Shown in pieces: positions 35,062-45,400 of a stretch of 52,216 nucleotides of DNA; position 1 is the stretch's first letter, and each line of letters opens with the position of its first letter. This stretch comes from an uncultured Agathobaculum sp. (lineage in GTDB: Bacteria > Bacillota > Clostridia > Oscillospirales > Butyricicoccaceae), in NCBI RefSeq assembly GCF_944384695.1, contig NZ_CALWUQ010000004.1:1-52216 (forward strand), in the 5' to 3' direction. The translations under genes were made by a program, and so were the position numbers. The notes beneath the pieces are model-generated. The model was given only the letters and a program-made list of their open reading frames with translations. It made no database searches and was not told the DNA's origin.

Positions 35062-36480
35062 ATGCCAAACATTACAAGCGTGACCAATCCCGTTCCGGGG
35101 CAGGAAGGCAATACATACCGGTCCCCCATCACGCCAAATGACACACAAATACAAAATATCCCCGATCCCACGCGGGTAGGCCGCGCAGATGCGCGGTCAG
35201 ACCGTCAGGACACAGCCAATATGGATGTCGGGCGTCGTTACGACTCCTATTTTCAAACATTTCTGCAAGCGCTGCGTTCCTCCGGTTCCATCACGGAAAC
35301 CGCCGCACGCTTTCTGATTGCCCATTCGGGCACGCTGGTGCTCTCCGGGCTGTCCGATGGCATTGCGCAGGAGCTTGCCCAGTTTATGCAGATGCTCAGT
35401 GTTGGCCCGGAAGAGCTGCTCTCGCTGCTGCAAAACCAGCTGTCCTCCGGCGCCCGCTTCAGCGGAAAGCTGTTTGATGCGCTGCGGGATGTTTTACAGC
35501 ACAGTCCGTCGGCTGGTTTGAAAAACGATATTTTGCAATTCCTCAAACGGTTTAACGATTTTTCGTCCACCTCCCATATTGAGCGCAACTTGCAGCGTAC
35601 TATCCAGCAAATGACATGGTTTATGCCCAGCCGCTTCAGCAGCACACTGGAAGGCCATGCCTCCCAGCTGGAACAGCTGCTGGCACAGGGGGACCGGACC
35701 GGTGTGTTGCATCTGATGCAGGACACCATTCTCCCCTTCCTGTCCGACTATGTTTCCCAGATGCACGACCGCGGCATCGCGCGCAGCCTGCTGAGCCTGC
35801 TGATTCTGGATATTGCCCGCTACGAAAACGGCAACCCGCAGTCCATGCTGCAATCCTTCTACCAGCTGCTCGGCTACTCCTCGATGAAGGAGCATTTTGG
35901 TCAGATGGACAGCAAGCAGCTCATCCATCTGCTACAGGAAAGCGCCGCTTCCATCAACAATACGCAGAACCCTGTTGCCGACCACCTCTCCCTGATGTCT
36001 GCCGCCGCCCTGCGCAGCGAAGGCAATGCGGAGCTTCGGCAAACCTTTCAGGCACTCATTGATTCCGTTCTGGTCAATCAGAGCGTCTACATGCCGCTGG
36101 CGCACGCCATGCTGCCGGTGGAGATGGACGGCAGGATGATGTTCTCCGAGCTGTGGGTCGACCCCAACGCGGAAGACGAAAACGGTTCGTTCTCGCAGGA
36201 GAAGTCCATGCGCCTGCTGCTCAAATTCGATATCCAGGAGCTTGGCATGTTCGATTTGGTGCTCACCTACCATGACGGCACTGTGGACGCCTCCCTGCAC
36301 TGTCCGCCCCATCTGGAAAAATTCACCGAGCAGTTTGAAAAGAAAATGGCGTCTCTGGCCGAACAGGAGGGACTGAAGGCGGCAACCATGCGCGCTTCTC
36401 CCATGGCGCAGCCGCTCGCCATTTCCGAGGTGTTCCCAAAAATTTTTGAAAGGAAGGACAGCATCAATGTCGCAATATGA
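35062..36480 (+). CDS. FliK/YlqG-like large soluble protein
   Basis: The 472-residue protein has no signal peptide. A low-complexity N-terminus (about 1-50) is followed by a long helical region with many Gln and Leu. The C-terminal domain (SMRLLLKFDIQELGMFDLVLTYHDGTVDASL) resembles the FliK C-terminal hook-length domain, in which a strand pattern LxIQxLGxVxVxL is conserved. The next gene encodes an FlhB C-domain protein, the partner seen in the Bacillus ylqG-ylqH pair. Assignment is by this pattern and context, not by strong identity. A true fliK may lie past the left edge. Confidence 0.6.
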   Translation: MPNITSVTNPVPGQEGNTYRSPITPNDTQIQNIPDPTRVGRADARSDRQDTANMDVGRRYDSYFQTFLQALRSSGSITETAARFLIAHSGTLVLSGLSDGIAQELAQFMQMLSVGPEELLSLLQNQLSSGARFSGKLFDALRDVLQHSPSAGLKNDILQFLKRFNDFSSTSHIERNLQRTIQQMTWFMPSRFSSTLEGHASQLEQLLAQGDRTGVLHLMQDTILPFLSDYVSQMHDRGIARSLLSLLILDIARYENGNPQSMLQSFYQLLGYSSMKEHFGQMDSKQLIHLLQESAASINNTQNPVADHLSLMSAAALRSEGNAELRQTFQALIDSVLVNQSVYMPLAHAMLPVEMDGRMMFSELWVDPNAEDENGSFSQEKSMRLLLKFDIQELGMFDLVLTYHDGTVDASLHCPPHLEKFTEQFEKKMASLAEQEGLKAATMRASPMAQPLAISEVFPKIFERKDSINVAI

Positions 36481-36799
36481 TGGCAGTCGCAAGGCGATAG
36501 CCCTGCAATATGAAAACGGCTCGCCGGCGCCCGTCGTGGTCGCCTCCGGCATGGGCTATCTTGCCGAAAAAATCGTCGAGGTGGCTGCGGAAAACGGCGT
36601 CCCGATTTATGAGGACACATCGCTTGCCACGATGCTTTCTCAGCTGCAGCTCGGACAGGAAATCCCGGAATCATTATATCGGTTCATCGTGGATATTTAT
36701 GTATATTTCCTGCATTTTGACCCCAACAACCCGCAAAAGCCGCGCGTTCCGGCTTCCAAAGAAACCGCGGCACACGCAAAGGAGGCAACTGAAACATGA
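36467..36799 (+). CDS. FlhB C-terminal-domain protein (YlqH/EscU-like)
   Basis: The 110-residue protein corresponds to the cytoplasmic substrate-switch domain of FlhB without its membrane part: RKAIALQYENGSPAPVVVASGMGYLAEKIVEVAAENGVPIYEDTSLATML, then IPESLYRFIVDIYVYF. The NPTH autocleavage site of FlhB is absent. Such stand-alone domains (FhlX, YlqH) can partly replace the FlhB C-domain. Its ATG overlaps the FliK-like gene by 14 bases with AGGAAGG nine bases upstream, and it overlaps the PilZ gene by four bases. Confidence 0.85.
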   Translation: MSQYDGSRKAIALQYENGSPAPVVVASGMGYLAEKIVEVAAENGVPIYEDTSLATMLSQLQLGQEIPESLYRFIVDIYVYFLHFDPNNPQKPRVPASKETAAHAKEATET

Positions 36800-37386
36800 G
36801 CCGAAAAGGACCAGAGGAGGAAAAATTCGTCTTTCTGGACGATAACCATCAAACGCTGGCCAGCGCCGTGCTGCTCGGACAGCAGGGCCAGACCAAAACA
36901 TTCCGTCTGACCTATGCCCCGAACTGCGATTTGCAGTCGCTCTCCTCTTTTAATGTCATGAGCGTCAATTCCACCGAGTTCATGGCTTGGCACGGAAAGG
37001 TGCAGCAGATTCGCGGCAACAAGGTCGATTTTATCGCGGAGGAGCGGATCGATTCGCGTCTGCGCAGGCAATTGCGCATCCCCATGGCGTTCCGTACCTA
37101 TCTGTATCCGCTGCATGGCCGCTCCACCCGCCTGCCGATTATCAGCAAGGATATCAGCTGCGGCGGTATGGCCTTTCATTGCGTCACCCCACTCGAGGAC
37201 GGGGCAAAATACGAAATTGCTCTGCCCTGCACCGAGCCGCCGATCATCGTCCGGCTGGAGGTGATCCGCACCATTTCAAAAGAAAAGAACTTATACGCCG
37301 GTCAGTTCATGGATATTCTTCCGCAGGAAGAAGCAATGGTTCAGGAAAGTATTTTTGATTACGACCTGCACCATCACTCTGCATAG
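36796..37386 (+). CDS. PilZ-domain c-di-GMP effector (first)
   Basis: The 196-residue protein has an N-terminal YcgR/YpfA-like beta domain (about 1-90) and a C-terminal PilZ domain with both c-di-GMP motifs, RRQLR (RxxxR) and DISCGG (D/NxSxxG). Such proteins brake the motor or affect export when c-di-GMP is bound. It is coupled by a four-base ATGA overlap to the FlhB-like gene and is followed 38 bases later by the giant SLH gene, so one operon is likely. Confidence 0.85.
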   Translation: MSRKGPEEEKFVFLDDNHQTLASAVLLGQQGQTKTFRLTYAPNCDLQSLSSFNVMSVNSTEFMAWHGKVQQIRGNKVDFIAEERIDSRLRRQLRIPMAFRTYLYPLHGRSTRLPIISKDISCGGMAFHCVTPLEDGAKYEIALPCTEPPIIVRLEVIRTISKEKNLYAGQFMDILPQEEAMVQESIFDYDLHHHSA

Positions 37387-37424
37387 GCGACCGCTAATCC
37401 AAAAGAAAAGGTGTTGTAAAGCAT

Positions 37425-40400
37425 ATGATGCACTTCAAAAAATCTTCTTTCCCCTTCGGGAAGCGCATTTGCGCGTTTATCCTCTGCCTATGCATGCTGG
37501 CAGGCCTTCTGCCCGCCATTACCCCCTCCGCACAGGCAGCGGAATCCAATTATTATCTGGACAGACTGGTGTCCTGGGACATCATGCGCGGCGACCAGAA
37601 CGGTAATCTGGAGCCGGAGCGCTCCATCACCCGCGCAGAATTTGTCACCATGCTCAATCGTACCTTCGGCTACACCAAAACCGGCGCCCAACCGTTCAGC
37701 GACGTCACCTTGGGCGACTGGTACTATGACGATATCAGTGCGGCCTATACCGCAGGATATTTTCAGGGCACCTCCAAATCGACCGCTTCGCCTAACGCAA
37801 CGCTGACGCGCGAAGAAGCGGCCACCATGCTGTGCCGCAACCTGATGCTGCAGCCCCTCTCCGGCGAGAACCTGTCCTTTACGGACGGTCGTCTGGCCAG
37901 CAGCTGGAGCCGCGGCTATATCAAGGCCGCAGCAGAAGAAGGCATTCTGCGCGGCGATCCGGACGGCAGCTTCCGTCCGCTCGACAATATCACCCGCGGC
38001 GAAGTCGCCATCATGCTGGTGCGCGTGATCGGCACCCCCATTCAGGAGCCCGGCACCTACTCAAACAGTGTCTCCGGCAACCTGATGGTTTCCTGCTCGG
38101 GCGTTACCCTTGAAAATATGACCATAACCGGCGACCTGTATATCACGGGCGGCGTTGGTCTGGGCTATGTCACGCTGAGCAATGTCACAGTATACGGTAA
38201 GATTATCGCCAGCGGCGCAGGCGAAAGCAACAAGGGCGATTGCAGCATCATTTTGAAAAACTGCACTGCCCCGGAAATGATTGTTGATAGCCCCACCAAC
38301 CAGTACGTCACCATCCGCACGGTCGGCAACACCGATATTGATAAGGTGTATGTGCGTACCGATACCTATCTGGAAGGCAAATCCACCGGACGGCACGGCT
38401 TCCAGTATATCGAAGTCGACGGCGAGACCGGCACGCGGCTGGATTTGGCCGGCAACATCCACGAGGTTGTTGCCATGTCCCCGGAATCCGAAATCAACGT
38501 CGGCAGCGGCACGGTTGAAAAAATGACCATTGATGAAAACGCGGTTGACTCCACTGTTTCCATCGCCCAGGGCGCGGTTGTCGAAGAACTCAACCTGGAT
38601 ACCGGTACGACCGTGACCGGCGAGGGCGACATCGCCACCCTGAACGTCAACGCACCGGGCTGCAAGGTGGATATGCTGCCGGATGACATCAACATCCGTC
38701 CCGGCATCACCGCCGACATCAACGGCATGACGATGGACAGCACGCTGGCCGACCAGATTTCTGACTATCCCCGTATTTTGAGCGGCTATCCGCGTATGGA
38801 TGACGTTGCACCGACACAGGCGGAAGCCTCCTTCATGACCAATAAGCCCGGCACACTCTACTGGGCGGTCCGCCTGAGCGGCGACGGCCCGCTCGCTGCC
38901 AGCGACCTGATCAAGCCGCCTACCTATGGCGCGAATATCGTCAAAAACGGCAATCTGGCTGTAAGCGATGCAAACACATTGCTTTCTCAGGTCATCAACG
39001 GCTTGGAGATTGATACCTCCTATGTTCTGTCCGCGGTGCTGGTGGATACCCGCGAGGACCAGAGCCTCGTCAAGAGCGTTTACTTCACCACGCCGGACAA
39101 CAGCAAGCCGGATTTCGCATCCGGCTATCCGAAGGCGGCTACGATTGAGGATACTTATGTTGACTTTGACGTAGCAACCACCAAGACCTGCACCCTTTAC
39201 TGGGCCATCTATAAAAAGGGGATGGCCGCTCCCACAGCGAATGACTTCAAGGACGGCTCGCTGAGCGGCGCCATTGACTCCGGCAGCCGCAAGATGATCC
39301 GCAGCGAAGAGGACAGCATCCGCATGGGCGACATACTGGAAACGGCGAAAAATGCACTTGCCGAACTGACCGAGTACGACGCCTATTTCTTCCTGACCGA
39401 TAGCATCAATGATTCGGCCGTGAAAAAGGTCTCGGTCACCACCGCCGACCGTACCCCGCCGGAATTTCTCAACAACTATCCTCGCATCAGTAAGATTGAT
39501 AAAACTGAGCTGACCGGTGAGGCGGCCATCAATGAGGACGGCACGGTTTACTGGGCTATCGTCAAGCATGGCACGGATTACCCGGTGGAAAACGCAGCGC
39601 TGTCCGATGATGATGCCAAGGAGCTGGACAAAAAGCTTCAAATTCAGGGCGGCATGTACGCGCTCAAGAGCGGTTCATTCACCGCTCAGGAAAACGCCGC
39701 CACCTCGTTCAATATGAACGGTCTGGAGGCGGAAACCGCCTATGATATCTATTTTGTAGCCGAGGATGACTCCGGCAACCTGTCTGACATCAAGGTGCTC
39801 GAAAATGCCAAGACACTCGACACCAACGCACCGGAGCTGGTGGAACTGCGCTTCTCCGAAGCCAACGATGAAGGCACCCCGCTTGCGGATACCGACATCA
39901 CGCTGGTGTTCACCGAGGATATTTACAGCACCCAAACCAAGATGTCCCTGATTGAAATGTATGAGTCCGATGAATCGGTGTTTGACATTGCAGGCAGCAA
40001 GGACGATCAAACCGTCACTTGGGCAGAAGTCATCGACGCTATGTTTCGTCTTGACAATCTGGACATCACCGACCCGGACAAAAAGGTTCCGCTGAATCTC
40101 GGTGCGCTCACCGGCAAGGAGAACATGGAGGTTTCCCTCAACGAGGACGGCCAGACCGAAGTAACCTTCCACAATGTGGCTCTGAATCTGCTCAGCGGCA
40201 CCCAATATCAGTTTGTGCTCAACTTTATCACCGACTCCTCGAACAACAACATGGCACGGGATACCAAATCTGAGCAGTTCCGCGTCATGGATGCGCAGGT
40301 TGACTTCAACGAGCTGGATGTTACCGCCAAGCCGAATGGCAACGACACTGCGGACGCTGTTTTCTCCATGGTGCCCTATGCCGGCAGTACTGCCAACGCT

Positions 40401-42320
40401 TCGGACAACACCCGCTATGACGTGATTATTGCATCGGATACCGCGATTGCTTTCGACCTGTACCGGCGAGATTACGGCAGCAATGGTAAGTGGGATAAAG
40501 TTGGCACCGATCTCACCATCAGCAGCTCTGCATCCGAAAAATGGTCCGGCTTCAGCTACAATGTCTATGTTGATCGCATCGACGATATTGCGAAATATCC
40601 GCGTCTGACCTCTCTGACCACCGGTTATGAATATGCAATACGGCTGACATCGGTCAACCTGATTACCGATCCTGATAAATGGGACTCCACCATTCACCTG
40701 TATATTTTCTGTGTGGCCGGCACTGCAACCAACCTGTCCAACCTGCAAAGCAACGGCCTGCGGGAATCGCAGTGGCAGGATTATGTGGTCGAGCAGAAAA
40801 AGGTGTCTTCCATCGGCAACCCGGCAGATTTCACCATTGAAATCATCCGCTCTAACCAGAGTGCACCAAACTTCAACAAGGGATATCCGCGTATCTCTCC
40901 CGGCGACTCCCTCACCACTGTGAGCTATCAGCTTGACCGTGCGGGCGACGTATACTATGTTGTCGCGCCGAGGACCTCTCTCTATCCGGTGAATAAAGAT
41001 GGTGACATTGCCGACACGCAATATGCTGATCCTTGGAACAATGACAACAGATATGACGTTACCGGAGACCCCGCTGCTATTGACGACCATATCATCAATC
41101 TGGGTTTGTTAGATGATACGGAAGAATCCGCAGTCAAATGTCTCCCGGAGGGCAAGCGCAGCATGAACCTGTCCTCTCCTCAGTACACGCAGATTATGAA
41201 TCCCGCTTCGCTGGATTCCTCGCGCTATCGCACCGGCAAGGTAACGTATTCCGGCAGCGGCACGCAGGAAATTCGGATTGAGAATCTGGAAGCCAATTCC
41301 CAGTATTATATCTATTTTGTCTTGCAGGGTTCGTATAAAGACCCGTCTGAAGTGCTGTGCTACAAGTTCTCGACAACGGATGTGTCATCTCCGGTATTGG
41401 TGGCAAGAGCAAATAACAGCAACGATGCTTACTACACCGTTACGTCCCCCACAAACGGCACCATTTCCGCAGAAACCTATTGGTTCCTGTATAGTGAAGG
41501 CACTGGCGGTTATCCCTCAATCCTTGACACGCCAATTACCTCTGCCAGCAAACCAACAACATATCTCGCGGCCATGAAAAACTCAAAGATTAACGATCTT
41601 CTTTCGTCTGAGGACAAAATGACTTTGTGGAATAATCTGACCGGTATGGGCAACACTTTCGACCAGTCTCAGTCCAGCAGCAAGCTGATGACAGACGTAA
41701 CAAATTCCCCCGGCGAAACAAACAGTAATTTCATTGACTCAACGCTATTGTTGTCCAACAACTCCTATGTTCTTGTTGTTGCAGCCAGAAACGTGCAGGG
41801 CGGCGACCCCGTATTCAGTGCGGTCGGCGGCATCCATCTGGTCAACACCAATGGTCCCCGCATCACTAACATAACCACCATTCCCTCTTCGGAAACCGGC
41901 ATTACGAGTTATTTTTCTGGAGATGTCGTCATTCAATTCGATGCGGATTTGTATATCGAAACCTCCACCAATGATAAACAGCTATACCAATCCGAATTTA
42001 CGACCCAAAACGATGCCGCTTTCCAAGCCGGCGGTTATGGCTGGATAACCAATGTTTCCAGAAAAGCCATCAGTATCCGTTGTACTCAAGCAAATGAAGG
42101 CGCAATACTTGATATTGTACCTAAAGACAAAAAAGGAGAAGAGTGTTCTCCCTTTACAACCGAAGGCGGCTATAATGCCGCATTGGACCCAATCTCTCTG
42201 CGTCTGGAAAAAGTGACTACTGTGGCTGATGATGGCACGCAAAACTCTCGTTTCCAGTTTGTTATCAACGCCCGCGGCACGGACTGGGACGGCCAGACCT
42301 CGCAAGTCGACACCCAGTAA
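37425..42320 (+). CDS. giant secreted SLH-domain protein with beta-helix and repeated modules
   Basis: The 1631-residue exported protein has a signal peptide with cleavage near residue 40 (AQAAES). Three N-terminal SLH repeats follow (about 43-205; cores DQNGNLEPERSITRAEF, SPNATLTREEA, DPDGSFRPLDNITRGE). A region of strand-turn repeats (about 210-440; LENMTITGDLYI, VTLSNVTVYGKI) looks like a right-handed beta-helix. Then come at least four related modules that begin with GYPR/GYPK/NYPRI and contain LYWA or YY-V (near 458, 565, 685 and 1150), probably Ig-like. It would be held on the wall by SLH. The operon link to flagellar genes is unexplained. Confidence 0.85.
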   Translation: MMHFKKSSFPFGKRICAFILCLCMLAGLLPAITPSAQAAESNYYLDRLVSWDIMRGDQNGNLEPERSITRAEFVTMLNRTFGYTKTGAQPFSDVTLGDWYYDDISAAYTAGYFQGTSKSTASPNATLTREEAATMLCRNLMLQPLSGENLSFTDGRLASSWSRGYIKAAAEEGILRGDPDGSFRPLDNITRGEVAIMLVRVIGTPIQEPGTYSNSVSGNLMVSCSGVTLENMTITGDLYITGGVGLGYVTLSNVTVYGKIIASGAGESNKGDCSIILKNCTAPEMIVDSPTNQYVTIRTVGNTDIDKVYVRTDTYLEGKSTGRHGFQYIEVDGETGTRLDLAGNIHEVVAMSPESEINVGSGTVEKMTIDENAVDSTVSIAQGAVVEELNLDTGTTVTGEGDIATLNVNAPGCKVDMLPDDINIRPGITADINGMTMDSTLADQISDYPRILSGYPRMDDVAPTQAEASFMTNKPGTLYWAVRLSGDGPLAASDLIKPPTYGANIVKNGNLAVSDANTLLSQVINGLEIDTSYVLSAVLVDTREDQSLVKSVYFTTPDNSKPDFASGYPKAATIEDTYVDFDVATTKTCTLYWAIYKKGMAAPTANDFKDGSLSGAIDSGSRKMIRSEEDSIRMGDILETAKNALAELTEYDAYFFLTDSINDSAVKKVSVTTADRTPPEFLNNYPRISKIDKTELTGEAAINEDGTVYWAIVKHGTDYPVENAALSDDDAKELDKKLQIQGGMYALKSGSFTAQENAATSFNMNGLEAETAYDIYFVAEDDSGNLSDIKVLENAKTLDTNAPELVELRFSEANDEGTPLADTDITLVFTEDIYSTQTKMSLIEMYESDESVFDIAGSKDDQTVTWAEVIDAMFRLDNLDITDPDKKVPLNLGALTGKENMEVSLNEDGQTEVTFHNVALNLLSGTQYQFVLNFITDSSNNNMARDTKSEQFRVMDAQVDFNELDVTAKPNGNDTADAVFSMVPYAGSTANASDNTRYDVIIASDTAIAFDLYRRDYGSNGKWDKVGTDLTISSSASEKWSGFSYNVYVDRIDDIAKYPRLTSLTTGYEYAIRLTSVNLITDPDKWDSTIHLYIFCVAGTATNLSNLQSNGLRESQWQDYVVEQKKVSSIGNPADFTIEIIRSNQSAPNFNKGYPRISPGDSLTTVSYQLDRAGDVYYVVAPRTSLYPVNKDGDIADTQYADPWNNDNRYDVTGDPAAIDDHIINLGLLDDTEESAVKCLPEGKRSMNLSSPQYTQIMNPASLDSSRYRTGKVTYSGSGTQEIRIENLEANSQYYIYFVLQGSYKDPSEVLCYKFSTTDVSSPVLVARANNSNDAYYTVTSPTNGTISAETYWFLYSEGTGGYPSILDTPITSASKPTTYLAAMKNSKINDLLSSEDKMTLWNNLTGMGNTFDQSQSSSKLMTDVTNSPGETNSNFIDSTLLLSNNSYVLVVAARNVQGGDPVFSAVGGIHLVNTNGPRITNITTIPSSETGITSYFSGDVVIQFDADLYIETSTNDKQLYQSEFTTQNDAAFQAGGYGWITNVSRKAISIRCTQANEGAILDIVPKDKKGEECSPFTTEGGYNAALDPISLRLEKVTTVADDGTQNSRFQFVINARGTDWDGQTSQVDTQ

Positions 42321-42328
42321 ACCCGTAC

Positions 42329-42360
42329 AAAAAAAGAAGCCCTCACGGGCTTCTTTTTTT
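42329..42360 (+). terminator. terminator after the giant SLH gene
   Basis: A perfect 14-base-pair stem (A7GAAGCCC, TCAC loop, GGGCTTCT7) begins eight bases after the stop at 42320 and ends in T7. Confidence 0.95.
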
Positions 42361-42379
42361 GCACTTTTTCCAATTACCT

Positions 42380-42406
42380 TTAATTTTACTTTAATCCTGC
42401 CGATAT
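42380..42406 (+). promoter_or_regulatory. sigma-28 promoter of the GGDEF/EAL gene
   Basis: TTAA (42380-42383), 15 bases, GCCGATAT (42399-42406). The -10 box is a full match to the Bacillus sigma-D consensus, the best in the window. The leader is about 53 bases, with AAAGGAG eight bases before the GTG start. Confidence 0.85.
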
Positions 42407-42465
42407 AAGATATATACTGTAAACAGAATATTGCATACAAAATCTTTCCGAAAGGAGAATGCAGA

Positions 42466-45400
42466 GTGAGCGCCGTTTGGGAATTTTTGGAGAACTTTTA
42501 TGCAGGTGTTTATGTAGCTGATATGAATACGTATGAATTGATATACATGAATGCCAAAGCACGAAAATGGTTTAAAATCGCCAGCCCAGAGGACTATAAA
42601 GGGCAAAAATGCTATTCTGTTCTACAAAATTTCCCTATGCCTTGCCCTTTCTGCACCAATACGCAGCTCATTGACGATCAGTTCTATGAGTGGGATTATT
42701 ATAACCCTGTCGTCAACAAAACCTTTCATCTGAAAGATTATATCATCCAGCATGAAGGGCGAAAATACCGCATCGCAATTGCCATCCCTGATGATGCGGT
42801 TCTCAACGCCGGCAGTGCGGTCGATGAGAATGGCGTCGAAATAAATCCGGACTTTTTTATCAACAAATGCCTGATGGCTACGCACTCCTCGTCCGACCCA
42901 TCGGTATCTCTCGAACTGATGCTGCAATACATCGGCTCGCAGCTTGGCTGCAAAGATATTTTTCTCTATGAGCGGATGGATAATGGAGAATTGCACAGCA
43001 CCTACCACTGGGCTTCCACATCCTCCGACCACCCGCTGAACCTGCATTTGGAGGTCGAATACCCCCAGCATTTGCAAAGTCTGTACCGCAATGAAGTACT
43101 GATTTTCAGTGACAGCGACGAACGCTTGCCCAATCCCATTCAGTTCTCTTCCCAACCGGACTTTGCAGACATTCATACACTTGTCCTGTCCCCTGTGCTT
43201 TCCAAAGGACGAATCATCGGACTGCTGCGGTTGGATAATCCCACCGTAAAGCAAATCCGCAGCATATCCGGCACGATTAAAGTATTGTCCCATTTTATTG
43301 GCTCCATCCTGCTTCGCCGTGATCTGATGGCCCATCTGGAAGAGCTGAGCTATCATGATTCCATGACACAGCTGCTCAACCGACATGCCCTCAACCGCTA
43401 TATCAGCAGCGAGGAATACAAAAATCACAAAACGCTCGGCTTGATTTATTGCGATTTGATTGGTCTGAAGCGTATCAACGACAATCTGGGACATACCAAC
43501 GGAGACCGCCTGATTTTGCAGGCTTCCCACATTTTGACTGAATTGTTTTCTCCCAAAAATGTTTACCGCATCGGCGGAGACGAATTTTTGGTGGTTTGTC
43601 AGGATATCACCCAAAAGGTTTTGGAGGAACAGGTGGAACAGCTTCGTACCCGTGTTGCGCAAGACAACTGCGCGCTGTCCATCGGCAGCACATGGTCGGG
43701 TTCGGTCGAGGATGATTTTTCTCAGCTCCTGACGCTGGCTGACGACAGCATGTATCGCGACAAGCTCGCCTATTATGAGAACCAGCAGACACATGAGCCG
43801 CACATCGAATCCTCTCAGTCCACGGCTTTTCAGGCTTTCCTGCAAAACTATTATTTTGATGCCGAAACCTTCTTCCATTCCATTGCAATGCCGGAAGCGC
43901 CGTTCTACCTGTATTGCGGCGACGTCCAGCGCAATATTTATTACATTTCGGACAATCTGCGGGACACCTTTAATTTTGACAGCAATCTTGTCTACGACTT
44001 TGTCGGCCTGCTGGAGCAACGCATCTATGAACCGGACCGCCAGATCCATATCAAAGACTCGCAAGCCATGTTCCGCGAAAAACGCACCACCCACAGTATC
44101 CGCTACCGCATCTTTGATAAAAACGGCCAGTTGGTCTGGATACATTGCCGCGGGATTCTCACATGGGATGAGCAAAATAATCTGCCGCTTTTTTTCTCCG
44201 GCAGTATGATTAGCTTAAAAAACGAATCCGAAGTGGACCCTGTCACCGGTCTGTTAAACCTATCCTGCGCCCTGAAGGATTTGGAAACTCTTTGCCGCCG
44301 ACAGTCCAAGCTCCTGCTCTTGTGCTTCCATCTGCGGAATTTTTCCGATATTAACTTATCTTTAGGCCGTAACACCGGCGACGCCATGCTCCGTGAAATT
44401 GCCAACCGCATGGAAATGGAATTGGGCGAACAGTTTTCGTTTTTCCGGCTGGACGGCGTGCATTTTCTCGTGCTCACACAATTGGATTACGATGCCCGCG
44501 TGCTGTCCGATACCATCCGCCAAATCGTCCTTGATGTCTATCGGCGCAACGGGATTCATATTATGTATCCCTGTGCCATCGGCATGTTGCATGCTCCGCA
44601 GGACGGCAACGCCCCGCAAGAGCTTATCGACAACGTCCTGTTTGCAACACAAAACGCCAAGAAATCGCCTTCTACGGATTTTGTCGAATTTTCCAACTAC
44701 ATCTCCAAAGGGTACCGTGAGCAGACCGACATCAGCATGGCGCTTAACTACTGCGTAAACCACGGTTTTCAAGGGTTCCGGATTACTTTTCAGCCGCAAA
44801 TCAAAGCGGATACCGGTACCATCTTCGGCTGCGAAATCCTGCTTCGATGGAGCAATCACGGGCAGGATATCCCCCCCTCTAAATTCATCCCCATTCTCGA
44901 ACAGGTTGGGCTGATTGTGCCGGTCGGGAAATGGCTGGTCACGCAAATCATGCAGGCCAGCCAGGAGCTGATTCTGCGCGCACCCAATTTGAAAATATCC
45001 TTTAACGTCAGCTATCTGCAAATTCTGGACCCGTCCTTCTTTGATTATATTCAAAATGCCATGCTTTTATATGGTATTCCCGGACGCAACCTGATGATTG
45101 AGTTGACGGAAACACATTTCGATGAAATGCCGGATTATTTGGAGCACTTCATCGAACAATGTGACAAAGTCGGTATTTCCTTCGTTCTGGATGATTTCGG
45201 AAACGCCTACTCCAGCCTGCATATGTTGCTGCAATACCCTGCCGACCTAATCAAGCTGGACCGTACCCTGATGTGTGAGCTCACATCATCTCCCGAAAAG
45301 CTAAACTTTATGATGAGCATTATCTACGCATGCCACCGTTTCGGGAAGAAGGTATGCGTGGAAGGCGTGGAAACACAAGAAGAACTACAGATTGTCCGTC

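Noticed and set aside
38061..39641. 526-residue minus-strand reading frame
   Set aside because: It is antisense to the giant SLH gene and created by its codon bias. It has no ribosome site or known motif.
42622..44175. 517-residue minus-strand reading frame
   Set aside because: It is antisense to the GGDEF/EAL gene, with no domain or start signal.
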